The notes beneath the pieces are model-generated. The model saw only the letters and a program-made list of their open reading frames with translations. It did no database searches and was not told the DNA's origin. Source: CAZNNH01 sp964574335 (GTDB taxonomy: Bacteria; Acidobacteriota; Vicinamibacteria; Fen-336). From it: a stretch of DNA of 63,933 nucleotides. The position numbers were made by a program, and so were the translations under genes. Positions within the stretch are counted from its first letter, which is position 1, and the number at the start of each line of letters is the position of its first letter. Positions 29,461-38,226 of this stretch are shown here, piece after piece. The stretch spans positions 1 to 63,933 of the forward strand of contig CAZNNH010000016.1 in NCBI GenBank assembly GCA_964574335.1, given 5' to 3'.

Positions 29461-31191
29461 GTGGGGGCCTTCTACGGGTCGTTCCACGTCAGGTCGGCCG
29501 ACCGCGAGGCCATCCTTCGCGAGTTGGCCGCAATCGCGTCGAGCGCCAACGTCCGCTTTCTCGTCGCGCCGGCAACCGGACCGTGGACCGCCGTGTACCC
29601 TTCCGGTGCTGGCCAGGACTTCGCGGTATCGCGACAGGTCGCGGGCGCGCTGGGGTGCGACATCATCCACGTGCTGCTGCACGACGAAGACGTGTTCGCC
29701 TTCGAGCTGCACCGCGGCGGTCTGTTGGTGGACCGCTTCAGCTCCTGCCCCGACTACTTCGGCGAGGGGGCGGCGGAGGAACGCGCTGGACTCGCCGGCC
29801 GGCCCGAGCTGCTCACGGATCTCCTGATTCCGGGGGCGACAGTCGAGGGCGTCGCCGCAGCCATGCGGCTATCCGAGCCGCCGTCCGTCGGGGGGCTGCT
29901 GAAGCGAGGGCGCTTTCCTGCCGCGAACCAGCTGGTGAGCTTGGCCCGGGCGCTAGGGCTCGGGTCCGTCGAGACGAGCTACGAGGAGTTGCGGGAGGGT
30001 CGCCGACGCAGCTTCGAGCATGTCCCCAGTCTCGCGCCCGAGCGCGCCCGCAGACGCGCGGCGGCGGCGCAGGTGGCCGCACGCCGACGCGGGCTGGTGC
30101 AGGCCGGCTTGCTGCTCAGCAGCGAGCAGCGCAGGGCCGACGCTCTCTTCGGACCCCAGCCGGTCGTCTGTGCTGCGCCCGAGGGCGGCTTCCTCGTCTC
30201 TTGGCGCGACGGCGTGCCCTCCAGTGCGGTCCCGCTGCTGCACTACCGTGCGCCCTGGAGCACGCCCGTCGAGGTGGGAATCGCGATCGGCGGCGGTTTG
30301 AATGTCATCGCGCCGAGCCCGTCGGGAGCTCGTCTGGCCTTCGGTCATGCCTTCGGCCAGTGGCTGCTGCAGGTGTTCTCACTGCGCGAGAGCCGCCTCG
30401 TGGCCGAGGTCCCGCTGCCACGCGCGGCCGAGCACGTCAGCTTCTACGGGGAGGATCGGGTGCTCTGCCGCTCGCAGGGCGAGCTGCTGGTCGTTTCCGT
30501 GCCCGAGGGCCGCGTCACGGATCGCCGGCCGGTCGGCTACGGCAAGGCGTGTGCGGCACACCCCGATGGTGAGCACCTGCTGGCGGACGACTCGCACGAG
30601 GGCGCGCTGGTCCTGTTCTCTCTCCACGACCCGGCGGCCCGCCGGGCACTTCTGACGGCCCGTCACGATCTGGCCGACTGGAGGCGCCGGGCGGGCGCGG
30701 GTGAGCCGGTGGCCGGGTTCCACCCGGCCGAGGCGCCGGAGACCCTCGTGTTCACGCGCGACGGCTCCTTTCTGCTCATGGCGGCCGCGGAGGGCGTTCG
30801 GATCTATCGCTGGCACGACGTGCTCGCCGCCGGGCACCACCTGCCGCCGCCGGTGGCTGCGGCCGAAAGCCGGCTGGTGGAGGTGTCCGAGGGCAACTGG
30901 CTGCGCCACACCTACGACCTCGACTTCGACGAGGCGAACCGCAGCGTGCTGTTCAGCGGCCTCGAGGGGCGGGTGCGCTCTCTCGGGCTCGACGGGAGCG
31001 AGCGTGAGCTCCTCGAGATGCCGGGCGCTCCGCCACTGCTTCGCGTGGTCCTTTCCGCCGACGGCGAGCACGTCGCGACTGTCTCGTTCCCGGGCCTCTT
31101 CCAGCGCGGCCGACGACGGGCTCCGCCGCGGCTCGAAGTCTGGGACCGAGAACGGCTGGTGGCCAACGCCGTCGTCCCGCACGAACCGTGA
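29461..31191 (+). CDS. Two-domain protein: conserved N-terminal domain of unknown function plus beta-propeller-like C-terminal half
   Basis: A 576-residue protein that I do not recognise as a named family. The first about 110 residues form a compact domain (GAFYGSFHVRSADREAIL, TAVYPSGAGQDFAVSRQVA, HVLLHDEDVFAFELHRGG, SSCPDYFGE) rich in conserved-looking aromatic and acidic positions. Residues 110-230 are helical and arginine-rich. From about 230 to the end there are repeated short strands (LAFGHAF, VLCRSQGELLVVSV, LVFTRDGSFLLMAAAEG, VVLSADGEHVATVSF) typical of WD40/YVTN-like propellers. No signal peptide, so probably cytoplasmic. GTG 29461 is the only good start and lies close to TACAAT. Confidence 0.8.
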   Translation: MGAFYGSFHVRSADREAILRELAAIASSANVRFLVAPATGPWTAVYPSGAGQDFAVSRQVAGALGCDIIHVLLHDEDVFAFELHRGGLLVDRFSSCPDYFGEGAAEERAGLAGRPELLTDLLIPGATVEGVAAAMRLSEPPSVGGLLKRGRFPAANQLVSLARALGLGSVETSYEELREGRRRSFEHVPSLAPERARRRAAAAQVAARRRGLVQAGLLLSSEQRRADALFGPQPVVCAAPEGGFLVSWRDGVPSSAVPLLHYRAPWSTPVEVGIAIGGGLNVIAPSPSGARLAFGHAFGQWLLQVFSLRESRLVAEVPLPRAAEHVSFYGEDRVLCRSQGELLVVSVPEGRVTDRRPVGYGKACAAHPDGEHLLADDSHEGALVLFSLHDPAARRALLTARHDLADWRRRAGAGEPVAGFHPAEAPETLVFTRDGSFLLMAAAEGVRIYRWHDVLAAGHHLPPPVAAAESRLVEVSEGNWLRHTYDLDFDEANRSVLFSGLEGRVRSLGLDGSERELLEMPGAPPLLRVVLSADGEHVATVSFPGLFQRGRRRAPPRLEVWDRERLVANAVVPHEP

Positions 31192-31255
31192 AGCCCATGC
31201 GGACTGGCCCGATCGCGCCTTGGCCCGCGGCGGCGCTGTGGTCCGGCGGGGGACG

Positions 31256-34200
31256 TCAGTCGCCGGCCGGCTGTGACCGCGTCGCGGCGAGGACGGCGCC
31301 GGCCGAGTAGGCGGCGAACTCGGGGGCGTACATCGACTGGACCGTCGCCGGACCGACCCGGAAGGCGCCGGCCATGGCCACCCGCAACCGGTACTTGAAC
31401 GTGTACTCGCCCGCCGGGAGGGCCTCGAAGAAGAAGTTGCTGCCGCTGTCCCGGACCTCCTCGTACCAGCCGATGCCCAGGTCCCACTTGTACCGTGAGA
31501 CCTGGGAGACCGGCTCCAGGCCGGCGGCCCGCGGGTCGCGCAGGTGGACGTACTCGGCGGCGTGGCGGGCCCGCAGCGAGAGGTGGACCTCCACCTCGTC
31601 GCCGACGCGGAGCACGTCCCCCTGCTCGAGCGCAACGAGAGCCGGCCCGTCCTGCCGGTCGACCCGACGGAAGTAGCTCCGGCTCACCGAGAGCAGGTCT
31701 CCGGATCCGGACTCCGGCAGGCGGTCCGTGGAGAAGCGCCAGGTCGCCGAGGCGAACGCGAGGCCCTGGCTCTCCTTCTCCACCACCACCGTGCCATCGG
31801 TCTGTGGGTCGAGCTGGTCGCCCGCCAGGACGATCTGCTGCTTGCGGTCGAGGTCGGCCTCGGGCTCGAAGACGAACCGGGTCGTCTCGCGCCGTCCGAC
31901 CGTCACGTCCACCGTCTCGCGCACCCCCAGGGCGCCTTCGCCCCGCAGGTAGTAGGCCAGGGCGTAGAGCACCTCGGCGGTGGCCCGCGTCGACTTCCAG
32001 TGGTTGAGCTTCTTGTTGAGGAACAGCCACTGGACCAGGCCCTCGCGCCGTCCGTCCTTGGGGGCGAGCTCGGAGAGGGTCCGCAGGGCGAAGGCGTGGC
32101 TCTCGATGGTGTCGTTGTACCAGAGCCAGGCCCGCTCCTCGGGGGCCCAGTAGGTGCCCAGGTCGGGGTCGGTCTTGGCCGAGTCCATGACGCTGTCGAA
32201 GACCAGGCGGGCGTCGGCGTCTCGTCCGGCGCGCTTCAGGGTCAGGGTCAGATAGGCCTTGAGGTACGGCGAGTGCTCGCGCCAGTGCCGGAACGAGAAG
32301 TCGAGCATCTCGCCCCGCTCCTGGTCGGTGAAGACGCCGCCCGTCCACGAGGTGTCCGGGTAGCTGGAGAGGACGTAGTTCAGGAAGGTGATCCACTCCC
32401 AGCAGCAGTCCTCGCGCATGGCCCGCCTTGCCCACTCGTCGAGGTAGTGCCGGTGCAGGTAGCTCCAGGCCTTCTGCACCACGTCCTTGGGCGCCTCGAC
32501 GCCGAACTCCAGCCCCTTGGCGAAGCCGTGGACCACGTAGAGGGTCATGTAGGGCGAGGGGGGGCCGCCGGGGAACCAGGGGAAGGCGCCGAGCGAGGTC
32601 TGGGCCTTCTCCAGCCGGAGGAGGGCCGTCTCGCGGTTGGCCTTGGCCACCCGGGGATCGAGGACGTCGACCAGCGGCAGACCGGTCTCCCTCCCGCCCT
32701 TCGCCTCCTGCAGCCAGGGCGTCTCCTCGAGCGCCAGCTTGCGGTTGGGATCGGGAGCGTCCCAGGTCTCGAGGCGGGTGTCCCGGGTCGAGAGCTGCTT
32801 CGCCCAGCCCTTCACCGCCGGGTACTGGTCGTAGAGGCTTTCGACGATGCCGGTGGAGAGGAAGCGGTTGAGGGTCTGCTCGGTGCACTCGTAGGGGTAG
32901 TGGACCAGGTACGGCAGCGCCTGCAGCACGCCCAGGAAGAGCTGGCCATCCACCGTGACCACGAGCTGCTCGTCGAGACGGCTCGGGTCGTCGGTCTCGG
33001 CCATCTCGGGGAACGAGAGCGTCCGCCGGGCGCCCGGCTTCAAGGCCACGAAGCGCGACTGGGTGAGGTGGAGCCGGCTCGGCAGGAGCGGCAGCGGTCG
33101 CAGCTCGCCGTCCGAGGTGTCGCCGGATCGGGCCACCACCTTGACGGCGACGGACCCGACCCGCCGTGGCGCGCGCAGGCGGAAGGTCACGTCGGCGCCC
33201 GCTCCTGCCGCGACCCGGAATGGCTGCGGCTTCCCGACCAGGCCGAACTCGGCGGCCAGGCTCTCCTCGGTCTCGGGATCCGTGACCTCGAGCGTGACCT
33301 CGCCCGCCATCTCTCGGTCCGAGGCGTTGTTGACCACCACCTTCAGCTCGGCCTGGTCGCCTTCCCTCAGGAAGCGCGGCAGGTAGGGGCGCACCATCAG
33401 GTCCTTCACCGATCGGGTCTCGCGCTTCAGCGAGCCGCCCTTGAGGTCGGTGGTCACGGCGTGGACCCAGACGTTCCACGAGGTCACGCTGTCGGGGACG
33501 GTGAGCTCGATGGTGGCGACGCCCTCGGCGTCCAGCAGCAGGTGGGGCTCCCAGAAGGCGGTCTCCGAGAAGTCGGAGCGGAGCGGGACGGGCTCCGGAC
33601 CGTCCTCCAGGGGTATCCCCTCGGCGGCATCCGCTTCGGACTTCGCCGCGAGCACGCTCACCGTCTCCTTCGTCTCGGCGAAGGCAGCCGCAGGCTCGGG
33701 GAGAGCGTTGTGGAGCATCCTCTGCGGCATGGCCGAGTCTTGGGCCAGCATCACGCCGCCCGCGACCCCTCCCTCGACGCCACGCCGCCGACCCAGACCG
33801 CCGATCCCGTAGCCCGAGTACGCCTTGACCCGGTCCCCAACCAGGCTTGGACCCGACGGGACCAGGGCGAGGCCCTGGTCCCACGACCAGGCCACCCGCC
33901 CCAGTCCCAGGTTGCTGCGGATCGGTCCGACACCGGTCCAGTTCGGGTAGAGGCTCGGCACCGACGGTGGGTTGTGCGGCTCGAAGCTGTCGAGGCTGCG
34001 GTCGTACATGTACGCCAGCAGCTCGGCGGCACGCAGGTCGGCGGCCTCTCCCTTCACCTTCACCCGCCACGTCTCACGGCTTCCGGGTCGGATCTTGTCG
34101 CGGAAGGTGGCGAACTCGAGCGACAGCTCCCGGTCGTCCCACGGCACGAAGACGGTCTGGGAGGTGGTCAAGAACTGGTGGTCGCGCACCGCCGTCAGGG

Positions 34201-36979
34201 TGAGGCCGAACCCGCCCCGGTCCTTCTCGGCCACCGGGATCTCGAGAAGGGAGTCTCCGCCGCTCTTCAGCAGGCGCCGGTCGACCCGTCGGCCTCCACG
34301 CCAGACGTCGAGGGTCAGCGGCTGGCCCTCGAGACCGGAGTGGACGAGGAGCCGGGCCACGCCGCCGACCGGCACGGTCGTCGACTCGGCCAGCATCACC
34401 AGGGGCAGGGCCAGGGGCGTGCGCTCGGCAGCCACGATCAGGTCCTGGGTGGTCTCGTAGCGGCCGCCGTAGCCGTCCACCGTCTCGTAGTGGAGGCGGT
34501 AGGCGCCGGCCGCCAGCTTCGGAAGCTGGACCGATGCCTTCCCCTGCTCGCCGTGGGTCAGTCGGCCTCGGGCCTTCTCGTCGCCGTCTCTCCAGGAGTC
34601 CAGGATGGCCGAGTAGGCGGGTGCGGTCTCCCAGCGGGCCCGCTGGCGGTCGCCGGGGGTGTGGAAGGCCTCCTCGGAATCGAGCGGCCGGGGCTGGTCG
34701 GCGGGCAGCAGCGCTCTGTCGGGCTGCCTCAGCGTCACCAGGCGCCAGGAGCCCTCACCCGGGCGGCCGACGCCGTCGAGATCGCTCCGGACGATGCTCA
34801 CCGTCGCGGCCTCTTCGGCACGCAGGAAGGGCGCCGGCGGGTGGATGGCCGCTTCGATCGACACCAGCCCCAGCCGGAACGCCCGCGTGGCCGTCCGGGT
34901 CTCGCCGCCCTCGTCGGTGACGTCGGCGGTCACCGAGTAGCGGTAGGTGACGTCCTTCCCGTCCTCGCCCGCCTCCGGGGTGAAGGTGAAGCGGAAGCGG
35001 CCATCGCTCTCGAGCGAGGCGGCGCCGGCGGCGATCGTCTGGCTTCCCCTCGAAGCCGAACGATACCCCCAGTACCCCCACCACCACGGATAGACCGGCT
35101 CCCGGACCACCCGCCACTTCACCTCCCCGCCAGCCACGGGAAGGCCGAAGTAGTAGCGGGCGTCCCCCTGGAGAGTGGCCGGCCGGTTCAGCCGCAGGGC
35201 CTGCTCGGGCTCGAGGAGCTTCGCCTCGAAGGTGGGACGCTTGTACTCCTCGACCCGGACGCTGCTCTGTCCTTGCGCGGAGGAGCGCAAGATCCATCGG
35301 CCCAGCAACCTCCCCGAAGGGATGGGGATCTCGCCGGACGCCGACCCGAAGCGGTTGGTGGTCAGGCTCACCGTCTCCACGGTCTGGTTGTTGGCGTCGA
35401 CCAGGGAGACCGACACTGGCTGCTCGGGGAGGGTGGCGAAGCGGGCCGACTCGCCGCCGCCGCGGAAGACGATGACCTTGAAGCGCAGCGTCTGCAGGGG
35501 GCGGTAGATGCTGCGGTCGGTGTAGAGGAGGCTCCGGGTCTGTTCCTTAGGGCGGGTGTCGCGCCAGAACTGCACGAAGGAGGTGTCGATGGCGACGTCG
35601 GCGCCGTGGCGGGCGACGATGAAGTGGCCGTACCTCTGGCGAGCGGCGCTGGGCCGGAAGGTCACCACGCCGCGGGCCGGCGTGGTGAGCGTCGCCTCTC
35701 GGGCGTGGCCCTTCTGCCAGTCCGCCCGGTACAGGGTCACCTCGGCCCCGGCCACCGCTTCGCCGGTCGCACCCGAGACCACGCTCACCTCGACCCCGCC
35801 CGCTTCCTGCCGGGTCAGCAGGACCAGGTCGCCGACCACGAGGTTGACCGCCTGCAGTCGGTTGTTCTCCNNNNNNNNNNNNNNNNNNNNNNNNNNNNNN
35901 NNNNNNNNNNNNNNNNNNNNNNNNNNNNNNNNNNNNNNNNNNNNNNNNNNNNNNNNNNNNNNNNNNNNNNCGGCCAGCGTCGCCTGTCCCTCGGCCCACC
36001 AGGGCAGGTCGCGGAACGCCGGCAGACGCTGCTCGAGGTCGGCGCGGATCCGGGCCCGCTTGGTGGCCGCGGCGAAGGCGTCGTGCAGGCGCCGGGCCCG
36101 GGTGAGCCGCGCCTCGAGGGCTGCCTCGCGTCGGCCCTCGCTCCGGTGCCACGCCTCCAGGTCGTCGAGGACGGCGCCCATCAGAAGCAGCGGGTGGACC
36201 TTCGCCTCGCCCTGCAGGAGCTTCGACGAGGCGGCCGGGTCGCCGCTCAGCAGGGTCTCGAAGTCGAGCCGGAACAGGTCGTTCGACTCGGCCGGGCTCC
36301 AGAGCGAGGAGTCGGCCAGGAGCTCCACGAACAGGTAGCTCACCGCGTCGCGCAGGGTGCCGCGCACCCTGGCGGGGTAGCTGTTGGGCTCCAGGAAACG
36401 GGAGAGGCGGCTCACCGGGAGCGAGCCCAGCTCGGCCCGAAGGTCCCACGCCTCCAGGAAGACGCGCCGGGCCTCGGCCGCGATCTGGTCGGCGGTCCAG
36501 GCCTTGAGGTCGACCTCTCCCTTCGCCTCGACCGGCTCCCGCTGTCGGATCTCCCAGGAGTAGGCCCGTACGTAGCTGACCAGCGAACGTCCGTACACGA
36601 GGTCCAGGGCCGCGCGCTGGAGCGGATCCTCCGGCCAGGGCTGCTCCCGCAGGAACCGCACCGCCGTCTCGTAGCCGTGCAGGGCCGTCCGGAGCGCCGT
36701 CTCCTCGCAAAGCGCCCGGGCCCAGTCCTCGGCGTCGCCCCGAGCCTGCGCCGCCTCCCGGATCCGGGCCACCACCTCGGCGGCGGCCTCCAGCTTCCGC
36801 TCGCCGATCAGGCGCTCGACCAGCTTCCAGTCGGCGGCGGCGGGCGGTTCGGCGGGCGTCACGTGGGTCCCCTCCGGCGGGCGCTGGGCTCGAGTCGAGC
36901 CGGCCAGCAGCATGAGTGCGGCGAAGAGGCTCGTCAGGAGGACGAGCCCACGGGAGAGACGGCGGCTGGGTCGCATCAT
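31256..36979 (-). CDS. Secreted alpha-2-macroglobulin family protein (interrupted by assembly gap)
   Basis: A very large exported protein, about 336 residues before and 1538 after a 100-N gap (35871-35970), so true length is unknown. The N terminus has a signal peptide ending STRA-Q, not a lipobox. After the gap come macroglobulin-type beta domains (YTDRSIYRPLQTLRFKVIVF, ITAGAA-like repeats), the alpha-2-macroglobulin core LRSDFSETAFWEPHLLLDAEG, SWNVWVHA, and the thioester-type motif YECTEQTLNRF (Cys codon 32885-32887), followed by the alpha-helical toroid. Such proteins trap proteases in the periplasm. ATG 36979 and ATG 36976 both follow GGAGGG; the second has better spacing. No pbpC neighbour is present. 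Confidence 0.9.
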   Translation of the reverse strand: MMRPSRRLSRGLVLLTSLFAALMLLAGSTRAQRPPEGTHVTPAEPPAAADWKLVERLIGERKLEAAAEVVARIREAAQARGDAEDWARALCEETALRTALHGYETAVRFLREQPWPEDPLQRAALDLVYGRSLVSYVRAYSWEIRQREPVEAKGEVDLKAWTADQIAAEARRVFLEAWDLRAELGSLPVSRLSRFLEPNSYPARVRGTLRDAVSYLFVELLADSSLWSPAESNDLFRLDFETLLSGDPAASSKLLQGEAKVHPLLLMGAVLDDLEAWHRSEGRREAALEARLTRARRLHDAFAAATKRARIRADLEQRLPAFRDLPWWAEGQATLAXXXXXXXXXXXXXXXXXXXXXXXXXXXXXXXXXXENNRLQAVNLVVGDLVLLTRQEAGGVEVSVVSGATGEAVAGAEVTLYRADWQKGHAREATLTTPARGVVTFRPSAARQRYGHFIVARHGADVAIDTSFVQFWRDTRPKEQTRSLLYTDRSIYRPLQTLRFKVIVFRGGGESARFATLPEQPVSVSLVDANNQTVETVSLTTNRFGSASGEIPIPSGRLLGRWILRSSAQGQSSVRVEEYKRPTFEAKLLEPEQALRLNRPATLQGDARYYFGLPVAGGEVKWRVVREPVYPWWWGYWGYRSASRGSQTIAAGAASLESDGRFRFTFTPEAGEDGKDVTYRYSVTADVTDEGGETRTATRAFRLGLVSIEAAIHPPAPFLRAEEAATVSIVRSDLDGVGRPGEGSWRLVTLRQPDRALLPADQPRPLDSEEAFHTPGDRQRARWETAPAYSAILDSWRDGDEKARGRLTHGEQGKASVQLPKLAAGAYRLHYETVDGYGGRYETTQDLIVAAERTPLALPLVMLAESTTVPVGGVARLLVHSGLEGQPLTLDVWRGGRRVDRRLLKSGGDSLLEIPVAEKDRGGFGLTLTAVRDHQFLTTSQTVFVPWDDRELSLEFATFRDKIRPGSRETWRVKVKGEAADLRAAELLAYMYDRSLDSFEPHNPPSVPSLYPNWTGVGPIRSNLGLGRVAWSWDQGLALVPSGPSLVGDRVKAYSGYGIGGLGRRRGVEGGVAGGVMLAQDSAMPQRMLHNALPEPAAAFAETKETVSVLAAKSEADAAEGIPLEDGPEPVPLRSDFSETAFWEPHLLLDAEGVATIELTVPDSVTSWNVWVHAVTTDLKGGSLKRETRSVKDLMVRPYLPRFLREGDQAELKVVVNNASDREMAGEVTLEVTDPETEESLAAEFGLVGKPQPFRVAAGAGADVTFRLRAPRRVGSVAVKVVARSGDTSDGELRPLPLLPSRLHLTQSRFVALKPGARRTLSFPEMAETDDPSRLDEQLVVTVDGQLFLGVLQALPYLVHYPYECTEQTLNRFLSTGIVESLYDQYPAVKGWAKQLSTRDTRLETWDAPDPNRKLALEETPWLQEAKGGRETGLPLVDVLDPRVAKANRETALLRLEKAQTSLGAFPWFPGGPPSPYMTLYVVHGFAKGLEFGVEAPKDVVQKAWSYLHRHYLDEWARRAMREDCCWEWITFLNYVLSSYPDTSWTGGVFTDQERGEMLDFSFRHWREHSPYLKAYLTLTLKRAGRDADARLVFDSVMDSAKTDPDLGTYWAPEERAWLWYNDTIESHAFALRTLSELAPKDGRREGLVQWLFLNKKLNHWKSTRATAEVLYALAYYLRGEGALGVRETVDVTVGRRETTRFVFEPEADLDRKQQIVLAGDQLDPQTDGTVVVEKESQGLAFASATWRFSTDRLPESGSGDLLSVSRSYFRRVDRQDGPALVALEQGDVLRVGDEVEVHLSLRARHAAEYVHLRDPRAAGLEPVSQVSRYKWDLGIGWYEEVRDSGSNFFFEALPAGEYTFKYRLRVAMAGAFRVGPATVQSMYAPEFAAYSAGAVLAATRSQPAGD
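35871..35970. other. Assembly gap (100 N) inside the alpha-2-macroglobulin gene
   Basis: Exactly 100 N, the conventional filler for a gap of unknown size. Both flanks encode plausible parts of one protein on the minus strand, so the join is probably right but the amount missing is unknown. Confidence 0.97.
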
Positions 36980-37026
36980 GTCCCTCCTACGTGCCGGAGC
37001 GGGCTCATATTCCGGGGGCTCGCCGC

Positions 37027-37117
37027 CCCCTTTCGGGGGACACGATCCGGATTCGTCCCCTTTCGGGGGACACGATCCGGATTCGCTCGCGGACCGGACG
37101 AATCCGGTCATGTCCCC
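37027..37117. repeat. REP-like hairpin with a duplicated left arm, site 2
   Basis: A 29-bp sequence is repeated exactly at 37027-37055 and 37057-37085. Each copy ends in GGGGACACGATCCGGATTCG, which pairs imperfectly with CGAATCCGGTCATGTCCCC at 37099-37117; the loop from the second copy is 13 bases. Each copy also begins with a small CCCC-TTTC-GGGG palindrome. It lies between the epimerase stop (37125) and the alpha-2-macroglobulin start (36979). It shares exact 16- and 14-base blocks with the hairpin at 49666. Confidence 0.85.
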
Positions 37118-37124
37118 AAGCCGG

Positions 37125-38147
37125 CTACGGTGCGGCAAAGAGCTCGCGGTTCTCGAGCACCCAGGCGTGGAGCCGCGACAGCCCCTGTTCGACGGAGACC
37201 CGCGGCCGCCAGCCGAGCTCGTTGCGGGCCCGGGTGACGTCGGCCACGAACACCCGCTGGTCCCCGGGGCGCCAGTCGCCGTACCCCACCTGCATCCGCC
37301 GGCCGTTCAGGCGCGAGAGCCGCTCGACCAGCTCGCGCAGCGAGAGCACGTTCTCGGGACCGCCGCCGACGTTGTACACCCGGCCGGCCGCCGCCTCGAT
37401 CCGCTCGACCGCCGCCTGGTAGGCGTCCAGCAGGTCGTCGACGAACAGGACGTCGCGCACCTGGCAGCCGTCGCCGAAGATGGTGACCGGCGCCTGCTGG
37501 ATGCTGCGGATGGTGAACCAGGCCACCCAGCCCTGGTCCTCGACCCCAAACTGCCGGTAGCCGTAGATGCAGGACTGCCGGAAGACGACGGTGCGCAGCC
37601 CGTAGATGCGGGCGTAGTCGCGGACGTACTGGTCAGCCGCGCCCTTGGAGCAGCCGTAGGGCGAGTGGAAGTCCAGGCCCCGCTCCTCGGAGCAGCCGCC
37701 CGGCAGGTCCGCGTAGCTCCAGCGCTCGCCCACCTTCTCGATGCGCACGTCCTCCATGCCCCCGTAGACCTTGTTGGTGGAGGCGTGGACCAGGATCGCC
37801 GCCGGCGCGTGCCGGCGGATCGCCTCGAGCAGGTTGAAGGTGCCGAGGGCGTTCTCCCGGAAGTCGCGGCGGGGATCGGCCACCGAGGTGGTGACCGCCA
37901 CCTGTCCCGCACAGTGGACCACCGCCTCGGGCCGGTAGCGGGCGACGAGCGCCTCGAGGGCAGCGGCCTCGCACACGTCGGTCGGCTCGGTGACGATCGC
38001 GTGGTCGGACTGCAACCAGGCCGCGTTGCGACGGCTGCCGACTCGGGAGAAGTTGTCCAGGCAGAGGACCTCGTGGCCCTGGCCTCGCAGCCGCGCCGCG
38101 GCGTTGCAGCCGATGAAGCCCGCCCCGCCTGTGACCAGGTATCGCAC
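37125..38147 (-). CDS. NAD-dependent epimerase, CDP-paratose 2-epimerase type
   Basis: A 340-residue extended SDR enzyme. Seen: VRYLVTGGAGFIGCNAA (Rossmann motif), HCAGQVAVTTSVADPRRDFREN, ASTNKVYGGMED, and the active site SPYGCSKGAADQYVRDYARIYGL with VFRQSCIYGYRQFGVEDQGW. These match CDP-paratose 2-epimerase (tyvelose synthesis) better than general UDP-sugar epimerases. The other CDP-dideoxyhexose genes are absent from the window, so the exact substrate is inferred. GTG 38147 is chosen because the Rossmann strand begins there and GGAGG lies upstream; GTG 38159 and TTG 38171 are alternatives. It follows a GT4 gene. Confidence 0.88.
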   Translation of the reverse strand: MRYLVTGGAGFIGCNAAARLRGQGHEVLCLDNFSRVGSRRNAAWLQSDHAIVTEPTDVCEAAALEALVARYRPEAVVHCAGQVAVTTSVADPRRDFRENALGTFNLLEAIRRHAPAAILVHASTNKVYGGMEDVRIEKVGERWSYADLPGGCSEERGLDFHSPYGCSKGAADQYVRDYARIYGLRTVVFRQSCIYGYRQFGVEDQGWVAWFTIRSIQQAPVTIFGDGCQVRDVLFVDDLLDAYQAAVERIEAAAGRVYNVGGGPENVLSLRELVERLSRLNGRRMQVGYGDWRPGDQRVFVADVTRARNELGWRPRVSVEQGLSRLHAWVLENRELFAAP

Positions 38148-38226
38148 GCCTCGGGCCACCTCCCTCCCCAAGAGCGGGTCAGTCTAGCCCACGTGGCGTG
38201 AGGGCACCAAGCGGTGCGGCGGCCCG

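Noticed and set aside
31544..37237. A 1897-codon open frame on the plus strand opposite the alpha-2-macroglobulin gene
   Set aside because: It runs through the N gap, has Arg/Gly/His/Val-rich low-complexity translation, and matches no family. It is an antisense shadow caused by high GC at third positions.
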